64,000 nucleotides of DNA, taken from the NCBI GenBank assembly GCA_031291305.1, contig JARLJH010000032.1, positions 42,292 to 106,291 on the forward strand, written 5' to 3'. The position numbers were made by a program, and so were the translations under genes. The notes beneath the pieces were generated by a model, which had not been told where the DNA came from, did no database searches, and was given only the letters and a program-made list of their open reading frames with translations. Shown here in pieces: positions 37,427 through 49,431 of this stretch (the first letter of the stretch is position 1; every line of letters begins with the position of its first letter). The DNA is from Rhodoferax sp. GTDB taxonomy: Bacteria > Pseudomonadota > Gammaproteobacteria > Burkholderiales > Burkholderiaceae_C.

Positions 37427-39559
37427 CTATTTGGTGCTCAGCACCATCCGTTCACCCGTCTGACCTGCCTGCAGCCGGGTCAGATGCATCGCAACCAATG
37501 GGTCTTCAGGTCGTTGTTCCGCCAGTTGGACAAAAGCTGCCAGCGCCTGGCTTGACTGCTGGCGTAGCAGCTCAAAAGCTGCGGCATAGGCCGAGTCGCC
37601 GGGTTGCTGCGGGTCCAGCGGCTGATACACCGCAATGGGCTGCGTCTTGCCTTTGAACACCACCTGACCAATGGGCCGCACGGGCCATTCCGGACAGGCT
37701 CTAAGCGTGACCCCGGAAACACAAATCAGCGTACCGAATTGTTTGTTGGCACTCTCCAGACGCGCTGCCGTGTTGATCGGGTCACCCAGGGCGCGGTAGT
37801 CAAAAATCATGCGGCCGCCAAAATTACCCACAATCACCTCACCACTGTGCACGCCAATACGCGTCAGGCCAAATGGCACCCCACGTGCCGCCAGTCTAGT
37901 CACATACTGGTTGGAGAATTGATGCATCTCCCACGCACAAGTCAAAGCACGACGCGGGTGATCCACCTGGACCACTGGCGCAGAAAACATCAGCACCAAG
38001 GCATCACCCACGATGCGATCCAGCGTGGCTTGGTGCTTAAAGGCGATGGCAATCATGCCGTCCAGATAATCGTTGAGCAGGGTCACCGCAGCGGCAGGGT
38101 CCATGCGCTCCAGCCAAGTCGTGAAGCCCGCTAGGTCGGTAAACACAAAACTACAGTCCTGGCGCCGACCACCAAGCTCCAACGCACCCGGCTGTTTGAT
38201 CAGGTAATTCACCAGATTGGGCGACACATAGCGCGAGAACGCCTGGCGTATCCAACGCTGGCGCTTCTCACTGACCGCATGGTGCACAATGCTAGAAAAA
38301 ACGTAGCTAAAGCTCACCGTCAAACTTGGGGCTACGGCATCTATCAGCACACCCTGGCGACTGAAAAAGTACGCCACAAACAACCACAGCACCGTCAGGA
38401 CCCCGACCAATGCCGCCAGGGAAAACACCGCGCCATACGACAGCGCAATAAAGCCCACTACCAACCCGCCCACCAATGCCACCAACAGTTGGAAAGCCGT
38501 GCCCCAAGCGGGGCGCGCCAGACCACCGCCGGTCAGCAATTGCTCCAGCGCCTGCGCATGCACTTCGACACCTGGCAGAGCTACGCCTAGAGGGCTGAAA
38601 CGCAAGTCCATCAAACCCTGAGCCGAGGTGCCCACCAGCAGGATGTTGCCAGCCAGTTCAGACTCAGGCACCGCACCCGCCAGAACTTTCCACGCCGCAA
38701 TCGTGCGCTGCGCCACGGGCTTCGAATAATGCACCCACACCTCACCCTGCGGCGTGCAGGGCACACGCGTTGGACCAACGTCGACCTCCGCCAGGCCAAC
38801 GCCAGTCTGCGGCACAGTGCGGGTGGTGAAGTTCTTGGCACCCTGTGCCACGCGCAAGGCTTCAGCCGTCAGCGAGGGCACCAGCGTGTCCCCGACACGT
38901 ACCAGCAAAGGCACGCGCCGCACCACACCGTCGGAATCGGGCAAAAAGGCGATGGCACCCAAGCCGCTGGCGGCTGCTTCCAGGCGCGGCAAAGGTCGAA
39001 TGGCGCCGGAAAACGCATGCACATACGCCTGAGCTGGCTCACCCAACGTCACATAACGCGCCTTGCGCTCTGGCAGCACACCGGGTTGGTCGCTGCGCTC
39101 CACCGCAAAGCCCAGCACCACCGGCCCCGCGCCCACGGCTTGTGCCAGGACAGCATCGTGATCGGGCAGGGCCTGCAGTTGTTGGCGCACGGCGGGAGAT
39201 GCCTGCCAGACATCCAGCATGGCTTGCGGCGAGGTACGGTCGGGTTCAGTGAACAGAACATCAAAAACAACCGCCGCAGGCTGGGCCGCTTGCAGCCGCC
39301 TGGTGAGTTCAGCCATGCGGGTACGCGGCCAGGGCCATTGACCCAGACGCCGTAGGCTCTCGTCATCGATATCAATGATGCGCACCGGCGCCACTCGGTA
39401 AGGGCGTGGCTGCCAGCGTTGAAACTGGTCGAACTGGCCGTTGCGCAGCATCTGCAGGGGCAACGGGTCCCAGATGGATACCAGCAGGCTGACGGCCACC
39501 ACCAGCACCGGCACCAGCCCTTTCACCGACCAGCGGATTTGTTTGATCCTTGCCAACAT
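37427..39559 (-). CDS. CHASE2-domain class III adenylate/guanylate cyclase
   Basis: About 710 aa. An N-terminal membrane helix (LVPVLVVAVSLLVSIW), a periplasmic CHASE2 sensor (VRIIDIDDESLRRLGQWPWPR, FDVLFTEPDR), three membrane helices near residues 360-435 and a class III cyclase domain (CSFVFTDLAGFTTWLE with the first metal Asp; LDRIVGDALVLMFSAP with the second; VGNFGGRMIFDYRALGDPINTAARLE). The residue before the GDA motif that is normally the adenine-specifying Lys appears as Arg. Start ATG 39559 is used; a GTG at 39598 is also possible. The 39560-39774 gap shows no gene. Confidence 0.9.
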   Translation of the reverse strand: MLARIKQIRWSVKGLVPVLVVAVSLLVSIWDPLPLQMLRNGQFDQFQRWQPRPYRVAPVRIIDIDDESLRRLGQWPWPRTRMAELTRRLQAAQPAAVVFDVLFTEPDRTSPQAMLDVWQASPAVRQQLQALPDHDAVLAQAVGAGPVVLGFAVERSDQPGVLPERKARYVTLGEPAQAYVHAFSGAIRPLPRLEAAASGLGAIAFLPDSDGVVRRVPLLVRVGDTLVPSLTAEALRVAQGAKNFTTRTVPQTGVGLAEVDVGPTRVPCTPQGEVWVHYSKPVAQRTIAAWKVLAGAVPESELAGNILLVGTSAQGLMDLRFSPLGVALPGVEVHAQALEQLLTGGGLARPAWGTAFQLLVALVGGLVVGFIALSYGAVFSLAALVGVLTVLWLFVAYFFSRQGVLIDAVAPSLTVSFSYVFSSIVHHAVSEKRQRWIRQAFSRYVSPNLVNYLIKQPGALELGGRRQDCSFVFTDLAGFTTWLERMDPAAAVTLLNDYLDGMIAIAFKHQATLDRIVGDALVLMFSAPVVQVDHPRRALTCAWEMHQFSNQYVTRLAARGVPFGLTRIGVHSGEVIVGNFGGRMIFDYRALGDPINTAARLESANKQFGTLICVSGVTLRACPEWPVRPIGQVVFKGKTQPIAVYQPLDPQQPGDSAYAAAFELLRQQSSQALAAFVQLAEQRPEDPLVAMHLTRLQAGQTGERMVLSTK

Positions 39560-39774
39560 CTTCACACCGCGCCTAGCCACCGCGCCAAGCGCCAGCACAA
39601 GACAGACTGCGGTGCTGACGTCATTGATCTGGTAGGTTCCCTTGTATTCAGGAAGCCGCTGATTACCGGCATTTTGTTCACTCTCATCTTTATCTGGACA
39701 CTTCGGGGGCGCAACTTGACAAGACCCTGGGCAGGGCTTGTTGCATCAACGCGCCAGACCTTGCCTGGGACATG

Positions 39775-43405
<3,631 letters not shown>

Positions 43406-43573
43406 ATCAGCTCATCGGATATTGATGACCTGGGACGAGTCCGAGTAATTTGGGGCTTCGTGGGTGGCAGTGTGCATGAGTTCGCTGGCATTCAATATCC
43501 CCTTGACTTCGACAAGAAGACGGTGACTCCAACACGCTAAATCCATTGCTTGCAGCAAGGGGTAAACAGCCTA

Positions 43574-43602
43574 TTGACCCTGTCCACCCACAGGTCCATA
43601 CT
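43574..43602 (+). promoter_or_regulatory. Candidate sigma70 promoter for ppdK
   Basis: TTGACC and CATACT are separated by 17 bases, about 108 bp before the ppdK ATG. The -35 box is 5/6 and the -10 box 4/6 to consensus. The rest of the 305-bp gap 43406-43709 holds no gene that I can support. Confidence 0.4.
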
Positions 43603-43709
43603 GCGGTGTGACGAGGCCCGCTGCCCTTTGTGTGCCCTGACCCAACTCTGCACCGCCCGGTGTCGCCCCGTTGGTTGAACCCATTTGTTCACAACACAGG
43701 AGTTGCGTC

Positions 43710-46436
43710 ATGAACGCCCCACAAAAATACGTCTACCTCTTTGGCAGCAGCCGCACCGAAGGCTCTGCCGACATGAAAAACCTGCTCGGTGGCAAAGGCG
43801 CCAATCTGGCCGAAATGTGCCGACTGGGCATCACCGTGCCCTCCGGCTTCACCATCAGCACCGAGGCCTGCACCGCTTTCACCGAACTTGGCCGCGAGAC
43901 CGTTCTGGGCATGATCCGGGACGAGGTGCTGCAGGGCGTCAAGTTTGTCGAAACCGAGATGGGCCGCCGCTTTGGCAACGCCAGCGATCCGCTGCTGTTG
44001 TCGGTGCGTTCGGGCGCACGCGCCTCCATGCCCGGCATGATGGACACCATCCTGAACCTGGGCCTCAATGATGAAGCCGTGCTGGGCCTGGCCGCCAAGT
44101 CCGGCAATGCCCGCTTTGCCTGGGATTCTTACCGGCGCTTCATCCAGATGTACGGCGACGTGGTGATGGGGCTCAAACCGTTGTCCAAGGAAGAGCACGA
44201 CCCGTTCGAAATCATCATCGACACCCTGAAAGAAAAGCGCCAGGTCAAGCTCGACACCGATCTGGACGCGCAGGATTTGAAAGAACTGGTGCAGCGCTTC
44301 AAGGCGCTGATCCGCGCGCGCACCGGCCACGACTTTCCCACCGACCCGTGGGAACAGCTCTGGGGCTCGATCTGGGCGGTGTTTGAGAGCTGGAACAATG
44401 ACCGCGCCAAGGTCTATCGCGAACTCAACGACATTCCGCAGTCCTGGGGCACGGCGGTCAACGTGCAGGCCATGGTGTTTGGCAACTTGGGCGAGCACAG
44501 CGCCACCGGCGTGGCGTTTTCGCGCGATGCCGGCACCGGTGAAGACCTGTTCAACGGTGAGTTTCTGGTCAACGCCCAGGGTGAAGACGTGGTGGCAGGC
44601 ATCCGCACGCCGCAACAGGTGTCGCTGATCGGCTCGCGGCGTTGGGCCGAATTGGCGTTGGTCAGCGAAGCCGATCGCGCCAGCAAGTACCCATCGCTCG
44701 AAGAGCTGATGCCGCACATCTACGCGCAGCTACTGCACTTTGAAACCACGTTGGAAAACCATTTCAAGGACATGCAGGACATCGAGTTCACCATCCAGGA
44801 AGGCAAGCTGTGGATGCTGCAAACGCGCAACGGCAAACGCACTGGCTCGGCCATGGTGCGCATCGCCATGGAGATGCTGCAGCAAGGCATGATTGACGAG
44901 AAAACCGCCATCATGCGCGTCGCACCCGACCGGCTCAATGAACTGCTGCATCCGGTGTTTGACCACCAGGCCCTGGCAGACGCCACGCCGATTGCACGCG
45001 GCCTGCCAGCCTCGCCTGGCGCGGCCACCGGGCAGATCGTGTTTTTTGCCGACGATGCGGAAAGCTGGGCCAAACAGGGCAAAGCGGTGATTCTGGTGCG
45101 CCAGGAAACCTCCCCTGAAGACCTGCGCGGCATGAGCGTCGCCAAAGGCATCCTGACGGCACGTGGCGGCATGACCTCGCACGCTGCCGTGGTGGCCCGT
45201 GGCATGGGCAAGTGCTGCGTGTCTGGCGCGGGCGCGGTGCATGTGGACATGAAGGCGCGCAGCATGCGCATCGGCGATACCGACTACTTTGAAGGCGACT
45301 GGATATCGCTCAACGGCACCACCGGTGAAGTTTATTTGGGCAAGATCGCCACGCGGGACGCCGAACTCAGTGGCGACTTTGGCAAGCTGATGGCGCTGGC
45401 CGACATACACAAACACATGGAAGTACGCACCAATGCCGACACGCCCGACGAAGCCCGCATGGCGCGCAGCTTTGGCGCCACCGGCATCGGCCTGTGCCGC
45501 ACCGAACACATGTTTTTTGAAGGCGAACGCATCACCGCCGTGCGTGAAATGATCCTCGCCGACAACGAAGCCCAGCGACGCAAGGCGCTGACCAAGCTGC
45601 TGCCGATCCAGCGCGACGACTTTGAAGGCCTGTTTGCGGCGATGGATGGCTTGCCGGTGACCATCCGCCTGCTGGACCCGCCGCTGCACGAGTTTTTGCC
45701 GCACGACGACGCCAACCAGCGCCTGATGGCGGCTGACATGCATGTGTCGCTGGGCAAGATCAAGATGCGCGTCGAGGAGTTGCACGAGTTCAACCCGATG
45801 ATGGGCCACCGTGGCTGCCGACTGGGCATCAGCTACCCCGAAATCACCGAGATGCAAGCCCGTGCCGTGTTCGAGGCCGGTCTCAACATGCGCGCCAAAG
45901 GCATCGACGTGAAAGCCGAAATCATGGTGCCGCTGGTCGGCACGCTGCGCGAATTCAACCTGCAGGCCGAGGTCATCCGCCGCACCGCTGCGGCAGTGTT
46001 TGCCGAGCGTGGCGAAACTCTGCCCTACCTGCTGGGGACGATGATCGAAACGCCGCGCGCCTCATTGGTGGCCGACAGCATCGCGACGCAAGCCGAGTTC
46101 TTCTCGTTTGGCACCAACGACCTGACGCAGATGACGCTCGGTTTCTCGCGCGACGATGCGGGCAAGTTTTTGCCCGACTACCTCAAGCAGGGCGTCTATG
46201 AGCACGATCCGTTTCGCAGCATCGACCAGATCGGTGTCGGCGCGCTGGTACAAATGGCGGTACAGAAAGGCCGCAGCGTGCGCCCGGATATCGAGGTGGG
46301 CGTGTGTGGCGAACACGGCGGCGACCCGGCCTCAGTGGCGTTTTTCCACCGTGCCGGGCTGAATTACGTGAGCTGCTCACCCTACCGCGTACCGATCGCG
46401 CGGCTGGCGGCAGCGCAAGCGGCCATCAGCGGTTAA
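43710..46436 (+). CDS. ppdK: Pyruvate, phosphate dikinase
   Basis: 908 aa. PPDK interconverts pyruvate, ATP and phosphate with phosphoenolpyruvate, AMP and pyrophosphate. The ATP-grasp part is N-terminal (LLGGKGANLAEMCRLG, SVRSGARASMPGMMDTILNLG); the swivelling phospho-His domain has GGMTSHAAVVARGMGKCCV near residue 490; the PEP/pyruvate barrel has GIGLCRTEHMFF, MGHRGCRLGI, SFGTNDLTQMTLGFSRDD and GVCGEHGGDP with the catalytic Cys. The ATG is 8 bp after an AGGAG site. No PDRP-type regulatory gene is adjacent. It supports gluconeogenesis together with fbp further down. Confidence 0.97.
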   Translation: MNAPQKYVYLFGSSRTEGSADMKNLLGGKGANLAEMCRLGITVPSGFTISTEACTAFTELGRETVLGMIRDEVLQGVKFVETEMGRRFGNASDPLLLSVRSGARASMPGMMDTILNLGLNDEAVLGLAAKSGNARFAWDSYRRFIQMYGDVVMGLKPLSKEEHDPFEIIIDTLKEKRQVKLDTDLDAQDLKELVQRFKALIRARTGHDFPTDPWEQLWGSIWAVFESWNNDRAKVYRELNDIPQSWGTAVNVQAMVFGNLGEHSATGVAFSRDAGTGEDLFNGEFLVNAQGEDVVAGIRTPQQVSLIGSRRWAELALVSEADRASKYPSLEELMPHIYAQLLHFETTLENHFKDMQDIEFTIQEGKLWMLQTRNGKRTGSAMVRIAMEMLQQGMIDEKTAIMRVAPDRLNELLHPVFDHQALADATPIARGLPASPGAATGQIVFFADDAESWAKQGKAVILVRQETSPEDLRGMSVAKGILTARGGMTSHAAVVARGMGKCCVSGAGAVHVDMKARSMRIGDTDYFEGDWISLNGTTGEVYLGKIATRDAELSGDFGKLMALADIHKHMEVRTNADTPDEARMARSFGATGIGLCRTEHMFFEGERITAVREMILADNEAQRRKALTKLLPIQRDDFEGLFAAMDGLPVTIRLLDPPLHEFLPHDDANQRLMAADMHVSLGKIKMRVEELHEFNPMMGHRGCRLGISYPEITEMQARAVFEAGLNMRAKGIDVKAEIMVPLVGTLREFNLQAEVIRRTAAAVFAERGETLPYLLGTMIETPRASLVADSIATQAEFFSFGTNDLTQMTLGFSRDDAGKFLPDYLKQGVYEHDPFRSIDQIGVGALVQMAVQKGRSVRPDIEVGVCGEHGGDPASVAFFHRAGLNYVSCSPYRVPIARLAAAQAAISG

Positions 46437-46519
46437 TGGCTTTGTGTGCGTGTTGTGCAGTGCTGCCGTCGGGGGCTGGATAATTATCAGGATTCCAACC
46501 TGAACTCCAACTCCCGAAC

Positions 46520-47131
46520 ATGAAGCCCATGACACTCACCAAGCTGTTTTTTCCTGCTGTTGCCGCGCTGACCCTGACGGTTGCAGGTTGTTCCAAACCG
46601 GGCGAGGCACCCGCCACATCCGCAGCCACACCCGAAGCAGCGGCTCCTGCAGCGCTCAGCGCGTCGTCCTACGACACGGTGACGAAGACCGGCAAGGGGT
46701 TTACTGTGGGTTCAATGATGAGCGCGCAGCCTGTGTATGTGCTGTTTGAACCCCAATGCCCCCATTGCGGCCACCTGTGGCAAGCCTCCATGCCGCTGCA
46801 GGACAAGGTGAAGTTTGTCTGGATCCCGGTCGCCTTCAACGACGGCAAGAACCTGGCGCAAGCCGTCACGCTGATGTCGTCCAGCACCCCGCTGGAAACC
46901 ATGACCGAGCATGAAAAATCCCTGTTGACCGGCAACGGCGGCATCACCGCCATGGGCGGCATCACCGCTGAGCAGCAACAAGCCATCAAAACCAATTCTC
47001 AGCTCCTGACCACGCTGGGTCAGGATTCCGTGCCGTTCATTCTGGCCAAAAACCGCACGACCGGCGAGATCGTCAGCCACAGCGGTGCCATGGAAACCGC
47101 TGACTTGGCCAAGCTCATTGGCGTGAACTGA
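46520..47131 (+). CDS. Thioredoxin-fold lipoprotein (DsbC/DsbG-like)
   Basis: 203 aa. The signal peptide ends in a lipobox (LTLTVAGC), then an Ala/Pro-rich linker, then a thioredoxin fold with the redox motif FEPQCPHCGHLW and a cis-Pro loop DSVPFILAKN. CPHC and the fold insert (LMSSSTPLETMTEHEKSLL) resemble the catalytic half of DsbG/DsbC without their dimerisation domain. It is probably a periplasmic thiol oxidoreductase anchored to a membrane; its redox partner is unknown. It stands alone between ppdK and a convergent gene. Confidence 0.85.
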   Translation: MKPMTLTKLFFPAVAALTLTVAGCSKPGEAPATSAATPEAAAPAALSASSYDTVTKTGKGFTVGSMMSAQPVYVLFEPQCPHCGHLWQASMPLQDKVKFVWIPVAFNDGKNLAQAVTLMSSSTPLETMTEHEKSLLTGNGGITAMGGITAEQQQAIKTNSQLLTTLGQDSVPFILAKNRTTGEIVSHSGAMETADLAKLIGVN

Positions 47132-47159
47132 GGGTTTGCAGAGCGAAAATCGCTGCTCG

Positions 47160-48062
47160 TCAGGCCGTGAAATGGCCGCCCAGCAGTTCCAGCAGCCGCT
47201 CACGCGGCATCTTGAAACCACAGGCCTGGGCGTGTCCACCGCCGTGCATGCTCTCTGCCAGCGGGATGCAGTTGAAGCCTGAGCGTGACCGCAACCCGCA
47301 CTTGATCACACCGGTTTTATCCACCGCCCACATCAGCGCAAAGGTGCCCGACTTTTCGCAAAGAATGTCACCCACCAGGCTGTGAAAGGCACTGGGAACG
47401 TTGACCATCATGCCAGCGACACCGTTGAAAGTGAGTGCCTGGGCAGATTCGGCCATGTTGTGCGCCAACTTGACAAACTTCTCGTCCATGGCGCGGCCAC
47501 GCTCAATGTAGGCCGCCAGAGGCGCGCCCTCAAGGCTGGCAATCGTCTGCCAGCGCGCAAAGTCAAATGCCTCCATGTCCAGCGCCGACAGGAAACCGGC
47601 GCTCTCGGGGTACTGCCAGACCCAAATGTCACGGTCTTCCACATATTTCACCAAATCCGGCAGTGGTTGCGCAGGATGGAAGAACTCCCAGGCCAAGTGC
47701 GAACCCGACTTCTTCATGTCAAAGTGAACCACACCGCACTTGCACTGAAAGCCGACCAGCTTTTCTGCCGCGCTCAGATGATGATCCAGCACCACCAGCT
47801 TGGCAGCAACGGCCTCAATGTCGCGCAACAGCGGTTCAGCGAAAGAAAAATCCAGAATATAGACAGCGCGCCCGGCCACCGGTGGCAGATCGGCCAACGT
47901 TTTCACGTCACCATGGTCCAGCGCCAAGAACTCGGCATGCCCGTCGTAATACAGCCAGGCCGCCAGCGCGGCGGCAAAACCGTCCGGACAACTGCGCCCG
48001 TGGTAGATCACCAAGGGATTAGGGTCATTTTTGTCAGGGAAAACCGATAGATTCAAACTCAT
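47160..48062 (-). CDS. DHH/DHHA1-family phosphoesterase
   Basis: 300 aa. The metal-binding motifs are HGRSCPDGFAAALAAW, an Asp in YILDFSF and LVVLDHHLSAAE (DHH), with the DHHA1 substrate domain at the C-terminus (GGGHAQACGFKMPRERL). Members include nanoRNases and cyclic dinucleotide-linked phosphodiesterases, but this short form without a RecJ core has no assigned substrate. It diverges from the ferredoxin gene across a 114-bp gap that contains one interspersed repeat. Confidence 0.87.
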   Translation of the reverse strand: MSLNLSVFPDKNDPNPLVIYHGRSCPDGFAAALAAWLYYDGHAEFLALDHGDVKTLADLPPVAGRAVYILDFSFAEPLLRDIEAVAAKLVVLDHHLSAAEKLVGFQCKCGVVHFDMKKSGSHLAWEFFHPAQPLPDLVKYVEDRDIWVWQYPESAGFLSALDMEAFDFARWQTIASLEGAPLAAYIERGRAMDEKFVKLAHNMAESAQALTFNGVAGMMVNVPSAFHSLVGDILCEKSGTFALMWAVDKTGVIKCGLRSRSGFNCIPLAESMHGGGHAQACGFKMPRERLLELLGGHFTA

Positions 48063-48110
48063 TTTTTTACACTTTTAAAAACATCCAACGAAAGACAATC
48101 GCTATTATAT

Positions 48111-48158
48111 AAGTAGCTTCTTACCTATGTAAGATAAGGGCTGGAGGCCATTTTTACT
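48111..48158 (+). repeat. Interspersed repeat between the DHH and ferredoxin genes
   Basis: AAGTAGCTTCTTACC, then TATGTAAGATAAGGGCTGGAGGCCATTTTTACT. It matches the copy at 13083 at both ends (AAGTAGCT, AAGGGCT-GAGGCCA). It lies in the shared upstream region of divergent genes, so it may affect either promoter. Confidence 0.8.
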
Positions 48159-48176
48159 CACAATACAATCAAATAC

Positions 48177-48470
48177 ATGACCCTGCACCCTGCCATACCA
48201 TTTTTTACCGGGCAAGCCCTACCCGATGGTCAGACCTTTGACGCCTGGGCGCAACAACCCTTGCTGATGTCGCTCGAATCGGGTGGCATCGACTGGCCCA
48301 GCTCATGCCGCAATGGAACCTGCCGCACCTGCATTTGCAAGCTCGAAAGCGGCCAGGTGCGCTACGACATCGCCTGGCCGGGTTTGAGTTTGGAAGAAAA
48401 AGCCGAAAACTATGTGCTGCCGTGCGTTGCCTACCCGTGCTCGGATGTCACGTTGACCCGGCTTGAATAA
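48177..48470 (+). CDS. 2Fe-2S plant-type ferredoxin
   Basis: 97 aa. The cluster ligands are seen as CRNGTCRTCICKLESG (C-x4-C-x2-C) and VLPCVAYPC, giving the fourth Cys. The fold is that of YfaE-like/vertebrate-type small ferredoxins, 90-100 residues long. It probably carries electrons to an oxygenase or reductase encoded elsewhere. It ends 5 bp before the convergent GTPase gene. Confidence 0.9.
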   Translation: MTLHPAIPFFTGQALPDGQTFDAWAQQPLLMSLESGGIDWPSSCRNGTCRTCICKLESGQVRYDIAWPGLSLEEKAENYVLPCVAYPCSDVTLTRLE

Positions 48471-48475
48471 GTCAG

Positions 48476-49429
48476 TCATCGTGACGCTGGTCTGGGGATT
48501 TGCTTGAAGCGAATCTTGCGATCCAGTTCAATCGCGTCTTTTTTGAGCTGCCGTTGCGCATCCAGCGTTTGTCCGGCGGCCAACCACTTCGCAAACTCTT
48601 CGGGGCTTTCCAGGGTGATGCGCCCCATGACTGCCGCACGGAAATCATAAATCGCGATCTCGGCCGCCTTTTGCCAGTTGACCGACTTGCCACTTTGCAG
48701 CGCGCCGCGTGCACGGCCGATGGCTTCGAGCACCTGCTCATCAGTCATCTGCGCTACGCCCTGGATCTTGAAACGTGCCTCCACCAGGCTCGGATAATGG
48801 GTTTTCAGGGTGTCCAGCAGCTCCAACGCGACTTCCTGTTCATCAAACGCGTTGCGCCCCACTGCGCCGCTGGCGGCCAGGTTGTAGCCGCTTTTCGCGA
48901 CGATGATGCGCGGCCACAGCATGCCGGGCGTGTCGTACAGGTAAAAGTCCGGGGCCAAGGCAATGCGCTGTTCCAGCTTGGTGACACCGGCTTCGTCGCC
49001 AGTCTTGGTGGCACGCTTGCCCGCCAGGGTGTTGATCAGCGTCGATTTGCCAACGTTGGGAATGCCGCAAATCAGCACCCGCATGGGTTTGACCATGCTG
49101 CCACGGTTGGGCGCCAGCTCGTGGCAAGCCGCAATCAGGGCCTTGGCAGGTGCCGAAATGCTGGCATCCAGCGCAATGGCACGCATGCCGGGCTGGGCGT
49201 TGTAATGCGCCAGCCACAGCGCGGTGCGGTCCGGGTCGGCTAGGTCCTGTTTGTTGAGCACCTTGAGCGCCGGTTTGCCTTGGGTCAGCGTGGCCAGCAT
49301 CGGGTTGGCACTTGAGCCCGGCAGGCGTGCGTCCAGCAACTCGATGACCACATCAATATTTTTGATGCGCTCGGCAATCGCCTTTTGCGTCAAGTGCATG
49401 TGACCGGGAAACCATTGAATCATGGCCAT
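48476..49429 (-). CDS. Circularly permuted ribosome biogenesis GTPase (YlqF/RbgA family)
   Basis: 317 aa. The GTPase motifs occur in permuted order: NKQD (G4) at residues about 59-62 comes before GIPNVGKS (G1) near 121-128 and DTPG (G3) near 165. The N-terminal WFPGHMHLTQKAI is the YlqF/YawG signature. Family members bind the 50S subunit late in assembly. It starts 2 bp after the Pip-like gene stop. The start could be 49429 or 49423. Confidence 0.93.
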   Translation of the reverse strand: MAMIQWFPGHMHLTQKAIAERIKNIDVVIELLDARLPGSSANPMLATLTQGKPALKVLNKQDLADPDRTALWLAHYNAQPGMRAIALDASISAPAKALIAACHELAPNRGSMVKPMRVLICGIPNVGKSTLINTLAGKRATKTGDEAGVTKLEQRIALAPDFYLYDTPGMLWPRIIVAKSGYNLAASGAVGRNAFDEQEVALELLDTLKTHYPSLVEARFKIQGVAQMTDEQVLEAIGRARGALQSGKSVNWQKAAEIAIYDFRAAVMGRITLESPEEFAKWLAAGQTLDAQRQLKKDAIELDRKIRFKQIPRPASR

Positions 49430-49431
49430 GT

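Noticed and set aside
43407-43543. Short open frame after the fadH fusion (VIWGFVGGSVHEFAGIQ).
   Set aside because: No start codon, no ribosome-binding site and no family resemblance that I recognise.
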